Positions 1 through 4,866 of a stretch of 8,729 nt of DNA are shown piece after piece. The notes under the pieces are model-generated. The model had not been told where the DNA came from, did no database searches, and saw only the letters and a program-made list of their open reading frames with translations. Numbering within the stretch: the stretch's first letter is position 1; every line of letters starts with the position of its first letter. The DNA is from JBFFXF01 sp041569895. Lineage in GTDB: Bacteria; Planctomycetota; UBA8108; JACQVS01. The position numbers and the translations under genes are program-made. Where the stretch lies: assembly GCA_041569895.1 (NCBI GenBank), contig JBFFXF010000298.1:1-8729 (forward strand), written 5' to 3'.

Positions 1-279
<279 letters not shown>

Positions 280-282
280 CTT

Positions 283-312
283 CGGTCCCGGTCCCGGACC
301 CGGACCCGGACC
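283..312 (+). repeat. Short hexamer array CGGTCC/CGGACC after sucD
   Basis: Five exact 6-bp units run in phase: CGGTCC twice, then CGGACC three times. The array begins three bases after the sucD stop codon. In the sense of sucD it is C-rich (CCCGGT/CCCGGA). It opens the repeat-dominated gap between sucD and the converging XRE gene. The single base that changes between units changes in a block, as in the larger arrays of this window. Confidence 0.85.
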
Positions 313-390
313 CGAAAGCCCTTGTCGTGATTCGTGTTCTCGACGTCGGGGCCGACTTTGCGGGGTGGGTGGCCGAGCAGCCCTTTCGGG
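311..390. repeat. 8-bp inverted repeat linking the two arrays of the first convergent gap
   Basis: CCCGAAAG at 311-318 and CTTTCGGG at 383-390 are exact reverse complements about 64 bp apart. The left arm overlaps the end of the CGGACC array and the right arm overlaps the first GGG of the GGGNAC array. Between them lies a small GTCG/CGAC hairpin (345-356). A read-through transcript could fold here from either direction, but the pairing is short and may be chance in such GC-rich DNA. Confidence 0.4.
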
Positions 391-480
391 CACGGGCACG
401 GGCACGGGCACGGGTACGGGAACGGGTACGGGAACGGGAACGGGAACGGGTACGGGTACGGGTGTGGGTACGGCGACGGG
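388..480 (+). repeat. (GGGNAC)n hexamer array 1, phased GGG tracts
   Basis: Fifteen GGG tracts sit at strict 6-bp spacing from 388 to 480, with one unit degraded to GGC at 472. The 3-bp linkers read CAC four times, then a mixture of TAC and AAC, with one TGT and a final GAC. Only the first linker base varies freely. The array ends 21 bp from the stop codon of the converging XRE gene, so that gene's transcript would carry CCCGTN repeats downstream of its stop. Runs of G3 with 3-nt loops meet the usual pattern for intramolecular G-quadruplexes on the plus strand. Small frames through it encode only dipeptide repeats and are not genes. Confidence 0.95.
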
Positions 481-501
481 GCCCCGCAGAGTCGGGCTCG
501 T

Positions 502-1032
502 TCAGATCCGCGAACGGACCTTCTTCTTGCCCGAGCGCTTCGCGCCCTTCCCCATCGCCTCGCCCGTGCGCACCATCTTCTCGAACTGGTTGACGAAGGT
601 CGGCCCCGGGTTCGAGATCTTCGAGTGGTGCACGAGGAAGTGGATGAAGCGCAAGTTCTCGACAGTGAGCTCCGGGATCGACATCGCGACCTCGCGCGCG
701 ACGTGATTCGTCTTGCGCAGCGCGTCGAGGTAGGCCTTCTCCTCGCGGGTGATCTCGGTCTTCACGGTCGACTTCGGGTTGACGTTCTTGGCGTAGAACT
801 GGTGGCGGTACGAGTAGGGCGTGTACGGGTAGGGGAGGCTCTCGTCGAGCAGGTACTCGACGGTGACGCCGAGCTGGCGGGCGATCCTCCAGATGATCTG
901 CGCCCTGGGTGAGTTGATTCCCGCCTCGATCTTCGAGAGCGCGCTCGGCGTGATGCCGCAGGCCTTCGCCAGGTCCTGCTGCGAGATCTTGCGGTCGCGC
1001 CTCAGATTGAGGATCTTCCGTCCGGTCTGCAT
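502..1032 (-). CDS. XRE-family helix-turn-helix transcriptional regulator
   Basis: This 176-residue protein starts at ATG 1032, with an AGGA-type ribosome site about 8 bases upstream on the minus strand. Residues about 5-62 form a Cro/C1-type HTH domain (SQQDLAKACGITPSALSKIE, then an INSPRAQIIWRIARQLGV segment), which is expected to bind an operator as a dimer. A Tyr/Pro-rich link follows (LPYPYTPYSY, 66-75), then a roughly 80-residue domain I do not recognise (about 90-155), and a strongly basic tail (GKGAKRSGKKKVRSR). There is no cupin, peptidase or kinase signature, so the ligand and target genes are unknown. It is divergent from the nrnA-like gene, and the shared 133-bp gap contains two perfect inverted repeats that could be operators, so autoregulation or control of the neighbour is plausible. 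It converges on sucD across a repeat array. Confidence 0.9.
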   Translation of the reverse strand: MQTGRKILNLRRDRKISQQDLAKACGITPSALSKIEAGINSPRAQIIWRIARQLGVTVEYLLDESLPYPYTPYSYRHQFYAKNVNPKSTVKTEITREEKAYLDALRKTNHVAREVAMSIPELTVENLRFIHFLVHHSKISNPGPTFVNQFEKMVRTGEAMGKGAKRSGKKKVRSRI

Positions 1033-1055
1033 GGCCGTTTCCTGCCGCTCGGCCG

Positions 1056-1072
1056 CTCCTCGCCGCGAGGAG
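1056..1072. promoter_or_regulatory. Perfect 7-bp inverted repeat in the XRE leader
   Basis: CTCCTCG, a 3-base spacer CCG, and CGAGGAG form a perfect hairpin or dyad. Its inner edge is about 24 bp upstream of the XRE start codon, just beyond the ribosome site. It could be an operator for the HTH protein (autoregulation) or an mRNA hairpin in its leader. Only the symmetry is seen; the function is inferred. Confidence 0.45.
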
Positions 1073-1117
1073 GGACGCGAAAAAGGGTTTGATTTTTGAG
1101 TGACGCTGGGCGCTGAT

Positions 1118-1129
1118 ACTGGCGCCAGT
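1118..1129. promoter_or_regulatory. 12-bp perfect palindrome, candidate operator between divergent genes
   Basis: ACTGGCGCCAGT is a perfect palindrome in the middle of the divergent gap. It lies 20-30 bp upstream of the extended -10 of the nrnA-like gene, over or next to where its -35 region would be. Dyads of this size are typical binding sites for dimeric XRE regulators, and the divergent gene encodes one. The link is inference from position and symmetry. Confidence 0.4.
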
Positions 1130-1149
1130 GGACCGTCTTGATGTTACGG

Positions 1150-1158
1150 TGATACAGT
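1150..1158 (+). promoter_or_regulatory. Extended -10 placed for a leaderless transcript
   Basis: TGATACAGT contains the TGn extension followed by TACAGT at 1153-1158. No good -35 is seen at 16-18 bp. A start point about 7 bases downstream falls at or within a base of the GTG start at 1166. No Shine-Dalgarno precedes that GTG, which fits a leaderless mRNA. Confidence 0.4.
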
Positions 1159-1165
1159 CTGTTCT

Positions 1166-2257
1166 GTGAGGAAAAAACGGCGAAAACCCGGCACGGGCTC
1201 CCGGGGCGATCCCGGGGCGCCCCGGGGCGGCGAGCCGCCACCGGCCGGGGACGGTCTCGAGGCGGTCGCCGCGGCGGTCCGGGCGTCACGGCGTCCGGTG
1301 ATCACCTCCCACGTCAACGGCGACGGCGACGCCATCGGCTCCGCGCTCGGTCTCGCGCGGGGTCTCGAGGCGCTGGGCGCCGAGCCGGAGGTCGTTCTTG
1401 CCGATCTTCCCTCGCGCTATCGCTTCCTCGACAGCGCGGGCGCCGTCCGCGTGATCGAGCGGCCCTCCGCCGCCGGTGACCTCGAGGGGCGCGACCTCGG
1501 CATCGTGCTCGACACCACCGATCCCGAGCGCACGGGAACGGTCCAGGCGGCGCTCTTCGACGGCCGGCGACCGCTCGCGTGCATCGACCATCACCTGGCC
1601 GACCCGCGCCCGGAGTACCGCTACCGACTGCTGAGACCGGACGCCGCGGCGACGGGGTCGCTCGTCCTCGAGCTGCTCGACCACCTCGGTGTCGCGCTCG
1701 ACGCGCACATCGGCGAGCCGCTCTTCGTCGCCATCGCCACCGACACGGGCTGGTTTCGGTACTCGAACACGTCCGCGAGCGCCCTCCGTGACGCGGCGCG
1801 ACTTCGCGAGGCGGGAGTCGATCCCGAACCGCTTTTCACGAGGATCTACGAGAGCCTCGACCTCGGCCGCGTGCGGCTGCAGGGCGTCGTTCTCGATCGC
1901 ATGCGCGCGGATCTCGATGGGGCGTTCATCTGGGCGGACCTCGACCACGAGACCATCGCTCGCTCCGGCGTGCCGCGCACGGACTTCGAGGGGCTCATCG
2001 ATCCCCTGCGGAGCGTGCGCGGCGTGGAGGTGGTGGCGTTTCTGACCGAGCCATCGCCGGGCAGCTGGAAGGTCAGCTTCCGCTCGCGCGGCGCCTGCAA
2101 CGTGCGGACGATCGCGGGCCGGCTCGGCGGCGGAGGGCATGCGCGCGCCGCGGGATGCACGATCGAGGGCGCCTTCGCGCAGGTGATCGAGCGGGTGCGA
2201 GACGAGGTGCGAGGCGAGCTGGCGCGTGCCCGCGACCGCGGGGCCGAGAACGATTGA
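1166..2257 (+). CDS. nrnA: NrnA-like bifunctional oligoribonuclease / pAp phosphatase (DHH-DHHA1)
   Basis: This 363-residue protein belongs to the DHH superfamily, whose NrnA members degrade 2-5 nt RNAs and dephosphorylate 3'-phosphoadenosine 5'-phosphate in the cytoplasm with Mn2+. Metal-binding motifs are visible in order: SHVNGDGDAIGSA with H49, D53 and D55; VLDTTD with D116; IDHH at 140-143; ATDTGWF with D193. The C-terminal DHHA1 domain carries the substrate-binding GGGGHARAAG loop at 321-330. The metal-motif spacing and overall length fit NrnA. The first 30 residues are a basic, Gly/Pro-rich extension before the fold. GTG 1166 is the only reasonable start, because an in-frame stop lies at 1139 and the next start-like codon is inside the first conserved strand. 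No ribosome site is seen. The gene stands alone, divergent from the XRE regulator and followed by a new promoter. The specificity among oligoRNA, pAp and related substrates is not fixed by sequence. Confidence 0.92.
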   Translation: MRKKRRKPGTGSRGDPGAPRGGEPPPAGDGLEAVAAAVRASRRPVITSHVNGDGDAIGSALGLARGLEALGAEPEVVLADLPSRYRFLDSAGAVRVIERPSAAGDLEGRDLGIVLDTTDPERTGTVQAALFDGRRPLACIDHHLADPRPEYRYRLLRPDAAATGSLVLELLDHLGVALDAHIGEPLFVAIATDTGWFRYSNTSASALRDAARLREAGVDPEPLFTRIYESLDLGRVRLQGVVLDRMRADLDGAFIWADLDHETIARSGVPRTDFEGLIDPLRSVRGVEVVAFLTEPSPGSWKVSFRSRGACNVRTIAGRLGGGGHARAAGCTIEGAFAQVIERVRDEVRGELARARDRGAEND

Positions 2258-2266
2258 TGGTATAAT
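2258..2266 (+). promoter_or_regulatory. Consensus extended -10 promoter for the phasin-ubiB operon
   Basis: TGGTATAAT combines the TGn extension with a perfect TATAAT at 2261-2266, starting immediately after the nrnA-like stop codon. There is no recognisable -35 at 16-18 bp, which an extended -10 can tolerate. The expected transcription start is near 2273, giving a leader of about 90 nt before ATG 2363. Confidence 0.65.
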
Positions 2267-2267
2267 T

Positions 2268-2354
2268 TCAGGGGTGCTGTCTCCGAAACGACCGGAGATC
2301 GCGTCGGCCCCTCGGCCCGCGGCGCCTGCCGCGGGAAACCCCTGATCTCGGGAG
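2268..2354 (+). promoter_or_regulatory. Structured 5' leader of the phasin-ubiB operon, possible cis-regulatory RNA
   Basis: An outer 8-bp pairing, TCAGGGGT (2268-2275) with ACCCCTGA (2338-2345), encloses two perfect hairpins: CTCCG/CGGAG (2281-2285 and 2293-2297) and CCCGCGG/CCGCGGG (2316-2322 and 2329-2335). Together they form a three-way junction. The ribosome site GGGAG (2350-2354) sits just outside it. A competing 6-bp pairing, GAGATC (2295-2300) with GATCTC (2344-2349), would break the outer stem and approach the ribosome site. I recognise no known riboswitch consensus. The predicted start near 2273 would trim the first bases of the outer stem unless transcription begins slightly earlier, which weakens the model. 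Confidence 0.4.
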
Positions 2355-2362
2355 TGATACAG

Positions 2363-2770
2363 ATGCTGGATTCCGTGAAGAAGACGCTGCTCGCGGGACT
2401 GGGAGCGGTCGCCTTCACGCACGACAAGCTGCGATCGGTCATCGATGACCTTGTCGAGCGGGGCGAGCTGACGGCCGCCCAGGGACGCAAGCTCTTCGAC
2501 ACGCTCGTCGAGCGTGGTCAGGAGCAGAGCGACGAGCTCGCCTCGGGGATCCTCGGCGAGTCACGGTCGATCCGTGACCTGCTGCCGGTGACCCGCCTCG
2601 AGCTGCACAAAGTGGTCGAGCGCGTCGAGAAGCTGGAGGCGCGGCTCGGCATGTCGACGCCGCCGGCGACCGAGGACGGCGCGCGGGCGGACGAGGGGAT
2701 GGCGGGTGCGGGCGCGACGCCGCCCTTCGAGTATCCCGGCGAGGCCCTGCCGCCCAGAGACGACGTCTGA
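2363..2770 (+). CDS. Phasin-family (PhaF/PhaI-like) small helical protein
   Basis: A 135-residue protein. I prefer ATG 2363 to the in-frame GTG 2354, because GGGAG at 2350-2354 gives 8-base spacing to the ATG and overlaps the GTG. Residues 1-60 resemble the phasin superfamily often annotated as a polyhydroxyalkanoate granule-associated or synthesis-regulator phasin: a hydrophobic helix (KKTLLAGLGAVAFTHDKLRS), then amphipathic VIDDLVERGELTAAQGRKLF and LVERGQEQ segments. A coiled-coil stretch with leucine and valine heptads follows (about 74-97, RLELHKVVERVEKLEARLG). The tail, about 98-135, is disordered and rich in Ala, Pro and acidic residues. Members of this group often sit directly before ABC1/UbiB kinase genes, as here, in genomes that need not make PHA. 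A PHA role is therefore not implied; a membrane- or lipid-associated partner of the kinase is my inference. Confidence 0.75.
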   Translation: MLDSVKKTLLAGLGAVAFTHDKLRSVIDDLVERGELTAAQGRKLFDTLVERGQEQSDELASGILGESRSIRDLLPVTRLELHKVVERVEKLEARLGMSTPPATEDGARADEGMAGAGATPPFEYPGEALPPRDDV

Positions 2771-2785
2771 CCTGCCTCCGCGGCG

Positions 2786-2801
2786 CGGACCTCCGGGTCC
2801 G
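2786..2801 (+). other. Small hairpin between the phasin-like gene and ubiB
   Basis: CGGACC, loop TCCG, GGTCCG forms a perfect 6-bp stem in the 62-bp gap inside the operon. No T-tract follows, so it is not an intrinsic terminator. It could protect the upstream mRNA or modulate the upstream/downstream ratio, or it may be chance in GC-rich DNA. Confidence 0.35.
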
Positions 2802-2832
2802 GGCGGGACGTGGGTGAAGCGAGAACAACCGG

Positions 2833-4488
2833 ATGTTCCGATCGATTCGTACGCTGCGGTCGATACCGCGCATCAAGGACATCGCGCTCGTGCTCGCCAA
2901 GCACGGGTTTCACCAGATCGCCGGCTACCTCCAGGCCCCGATCAGCGCGCGACTGCGGCGATTCTTCTCCTCGAGCGAGCCCCCGTCGATCATCCAGCAG
3001 CCCGAGAGGCTGCGACTCGTGCTCCAGGATCTCGGTCCGACGTTCATCAAGTTCGGCCAGGTCCTCAGCACGAGACCCGATCTGCTGCCCGAGAACTTCA
3101 TCAAGGAGCTCGGCAAGCTGCAGGACCGCGTGCAGCCGGTGCCGGTCGAGGAGATCCTGCGCACCATGTCGCAGGAGCTCGGTGGCGACGTCGATCAGTT
3201 CTTCCGACACCTGGACCACGAGCCGCTCGCCTCGGCGTCGATCGGACAGGTGCACCGGGCGAGGACGCTCGGCGGCGATGACGTCGTCGTCAAGGTCCGC
3301 AAGCGCGGACTGACGCGGCTCGTCGAGCAGGACCTGCAAGTCCTTCGGCTGCTCACCGAGCTGATGGGGGAGTGGCAGGTTTTCCGGGTCCACGACGTCG
3401 ACGGCATCCTCGGCGCGTTCGAGCGCGCCATCCGCAGGGAGCTCGATTTCACCTACGAGCGCGTCAACATCGAGAAGATGCACGCGCACCTGGCGGCTGA
3501 TGACATCGTTCGCGTGCCGCGCGTGTACCCGGCCCTCTCCAGCCAGAGGCTGCTGACGATGGAGTTCCTGCCGGGCGCGAAGTTCTCGCAGCTCGACGGG
3601 CTCGGCCTCGACGACGAGAAGCGCGCCGCGCTCGGTGAGGGCCTGACGATCTGCATGCTGCGGCAGATCTTCGATTACGGGATCTTCCACGCCGACCCGC
3701 ACCCCGGCAACCTGATCCTGATGCCCGACGGCCGCATCGGGCTGATCGACTTCGGCAACGTCGGCAAGTGCACGCCGGCGATGATGGAGGAGCTCCTGCT
3801 GCTGCTCTACCACGTCGTGCGGCGCGACTTTCCGAAGATCAGCCGGCTGATCCTCAAGGTGGGGCGCCCGCAGGGCGATGTCGATGCCCAGTCGCTGACC
3901 TACGAGCTCATGGACTCCCTCGAGCAGTACTACGGGCTCTCGATGGAGCAGATCCAGTTCGGCGGGCTGCTCAACTCGCTCTTCGCGATCAGCATGCGAT
4001 ACCGGATCAGCCTGCCGCCGCACTACGTCCTCCTCGGCCGGACGCTGATGACGCTCGAGGGAGTCGTGCGCGAGCTCGCCCCGCGGCTCGAGATCCTCGG
4101 ACGCGTCCAGCCGTTCCTCGAGAAAGTGGTGCGAGCGCGGTGGACGCCGGCGAGGCTCCTGCGCGAGGCGGAGGAGGGGCTCGGCGAGTTCGTCAACGCC
4201 GCGCGCTCGGCGCCGATCCATCTCGCCGAGGTGCTGAAGCAGGCGGCGGAGGGGCGCTTTCAGCTGAGCACGCAGCTCAAGAACACGCAACGGATCGAGA
4301 AGCGCCTCGAGTCGATCGGCCAGCGGGTGCCGATGGCGATCCTCATCTCGGGCACGCTGATCTCCTCCGCGCTGCTCCTCACCGTCGCGTCGGCGCAATC
4401 GGACGGTGTCGGGCTCAGCACCATCCTCGGCGCGTTCGGCTTCCTGGCGTCGCTGCTGCTCGTTTTCTGGCTGGCGATGCGGAGTTGA
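2833..4488 (+). CDS. ubiB: ABC1/AarF/UbiB-family atypical protein kinase, membrane anchored
   Basis: This 551-residue protein has every hallmark of the UbiB/ADCK family, which supports ubiquinone or other isoprenoid-lipid metabolism at the inner membrane. The family-defining KFGQ motif is at 73-76, within LGPTFIKFGQVLSTRPDLLP. The alanine-rich loop that replaces the Gly-rich loop is at 131-139 (PLASASIGQ). The ATP-site lysine is K154 in VVVKV, with E203 in RRELDF. The catalytic HADPHPGN segment is at 286-293 and DFG at 306-308. Two C-terminal transmembrane helices are predicted at about 500-520 and 528-549, as in E. coli UbiB. ATG 2833 is the first possible start after an in-frame stop at 2815; the ribosome site is weak. 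It lies 62 bp after the phasin-like gene, presumably on the same transcript. Whether the quinone served is ubiquinone or menaquinone cannot be told, so the symbol denotes family rather than proven function. Confidence 0.93.
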   Translation: MFRSIRTLRSIPRIKDIALVLAKHGFHQIAGYLQAPISARLRRFFSSSEPPSIIQQPERLRLVLQDLGPTFIKFGQVLSTRPDLLPENFIKELGKLQDRVQPVPVEEILRTMSQELGGDVDQFFRHLDHEPLASASIGQVHRARTLGGDDVVVKVRKRGLTRLVEQDLQVLRLLTELMGEWQVFRVHDVDGILGAFERAIRRELDFTYERVNIEKMHAHLAADDIVRVPRVYPALSSQRLLTMEFLPGAKFSQLDGLGLDDEKRAALGEGLTICMLRQIFDYGIFHADPHPGNLILMPDGRIGLIDFGNVGKCTPAMMEELLLLLYHVVRRDFPKISRLILKVGRPQGDVDAQSLTYELMDSLEQYYGLSMEQIQFGGLLNSLFAISMRYRISLPPHYVLLGRTLMTLEGVVRELAPRLEILGRVQPFLEKVVRARWTPARLLREAEEGLGEFVNAARSAPIHLAEVLKQAAEGRFQLSTQLKNTQRIEKRLESIGQRVPMAILISGTLISSALLLTVASAQSDGVGLSTILGAFGFLASLLLVFWLAMRS

Positions 4489-4501
4489 CGGGCGGGACGC
4501 G

Positions 4502-4532
4502 ACCGATATCGGTTTTGAGATCGGGCTCCGAT
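4502..4532 (+). terminator. Weak candidate terminator after ubiB
   Basis: ACCGATATCGGT (4502-4513) is a 12-bp perfect palindrome that runs into TTTT at 4513-4516. A second hairpin, ATCGG-GCT-CCGAT (4520-4532), is followed by CCCGTTTCCGTTTT. The stems are only 4-5 bp, so intrinsic termination would be inefficient. The position, 14 bp after the ubiB stop, is suitable. Confidence 0.35.
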
Positions 4533-4534
4533 CC

Positions 4535-4574
4535 CGTTTCCGTTTTCGTCCTCGTCCTCGTCCCTCGTCCTCGT
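4535..4574 (+). repeat. CGTYYY hexamer tract after ubiB
   Basis: CG dinucleotides recur at 6-bp phase (4535, 4541, 4547, 4553, 4559). The phase then slips by one base to 4566 and 4572. Units read CGTTTC, CGTTTT, CGTCCT, CGTCCT, CGTCCCT, CGTCCT. The tract is pyrimidine-rich in the ubiB sense and so resembles a C/U-rich, weakly structured 3' region. Confidence 0.75.
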
Positions 4575-4604
4575 GGGTTCCGGTTGCGGAGGACGATGAC
4601 CGAC

Positions 4605-4666
4605 TCCGATTCCGATTCCGACTCCGACTCGGACTCCGACTCCGACTCCGAGATCCGAGATCCGAG
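4605..4666 (+). repeat. TCCGAY hexamer array grading into 7-mers
   Basis: Eight in-phase hexamers run from 4605 to 4652: TCCGAT twice, TCCGAC twice, TCGGAC once, TCCGAC twice, TCCGAG once. The period then becomes 7 bp, with two ATCCGAG-type copies to 4666. The last base of the unit changes in blocks, and the drift from 6-mer to 7-mer suggests slippage. Confidence 0.85.
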
Positions 4667-4730
4667 GTCAGAGGTCCGATCAGAGATCACAGATCAGACA
4701 CAGATCTTCCGACTCCGGGATGGCCCTCGG

Positions 4731-4757
4731 TCTGCGCAATCTGCGTAATCTGTGTTC
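4731..4757 (+). repeat. Three tandem 9-bp units (TCTGCGYAA type)
   Basis: TCTGCGCAA, TCTGCGTAA and TCTGTGTTC follow one another in phase. They come after the AGATC-rich tract and precede the GGGNAC array. The three copies diverge progressively. No function is visible; the tract belongs to the same low-complexity gap. Confidence 0.7.
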
Positions 4758-4773
4758 CCGTCCTGCGAAGATC

Positions 4774-4860
4774 GGGCACGGGCACGGGCACGGGCACGGG
4801 AACGGGAACGGGAACGGGAACGGGAACGGGGACGGGGACGGGGACGGGGACGGGGACGGG
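4774..4860 (+). repeat. (GGGNAC)n hexamer array 2, perfect 15 GGG tracts
   Basis: Fifteen GGG tracts occur at exact 6-bp spacing with no broken unit. The fourteen linkers fall into clean blocks: CAC four times, AAC five times, GAC five times. The array ends 6 bp from the stop codon of the minus-strand TPR gene, so that transcript would read GTC/GTT/GTG-CCC repeats directly after its stop. G3 tracts with 3-nt loops satisfy the usual G-quadruplex pattern on the plus strand. Polarity matches array 1 at 388-480. Confidence 0.97.
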
Positions 4861-4866
4861 AGTCGA

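Larger units (their letters stand above)
4489..4866. other. 378-bp convergent intergenic region, almost entirely low-complexity repeat
   Basis: No gene is supported between the ubiB and TPR stop codons. From left to right it holds a weak terminator-like palindrome, a CGTCCT-type hexamer tract, a TCCGAY hexamer array, a degenerate AGATC-rich tract (five AGATC copies between 4651 and 4706), three 9-bp units, and a perfect (GGGNAC)n array. Frames crossing it encode only Ser-Glu, Asp-Ser, Arg-Glu or Gly-Thr dipeptide runs and lack ribosome sites. Confidence 0.85.

Noticed and set aside
345..360. GTCG-GGGC-CGAC hairpin followed by TTTG as the sucD terminator
   Set aside because: Only a 4-bp stem and three T residues; too weak to call.
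388..480. CRISPR array
   Set aside because: Units are 6 bp in direct tandem with no unique spacers and no cas genes.
334..912. Plus-strand frame through GGGNAC array 1 (Gly-His/Gly-Asn dipeptides)
   Set aside because: It is low-complexity translation of the repeat continuing antisense into the XRE gene.
2354..2356. GTG as start of the phasin-like gene
   Set aside because: It overlaps the GGGAG ribosome site that is correctly spaced for ATG 2363, and the extra residues add nothing conserved.
2518..4398. 626-codon open frame on the minus strand opposite ubiB
   Set aside because: The plus-strand protein has complete UbiB motifs. The antisense frame gives Arg/Glu/Leu/Asp-rich sequence typical of GC-rich shadow frames and has no recognisable domain.
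4415..4690. Minus-strand frame encoding a Ser-Glu dipeptide run
   Set aside because: The dipeptide repeat is simply translation of the TCCGAY hexamer array; no start signal, and the flanking sequence is ubiB antisense.
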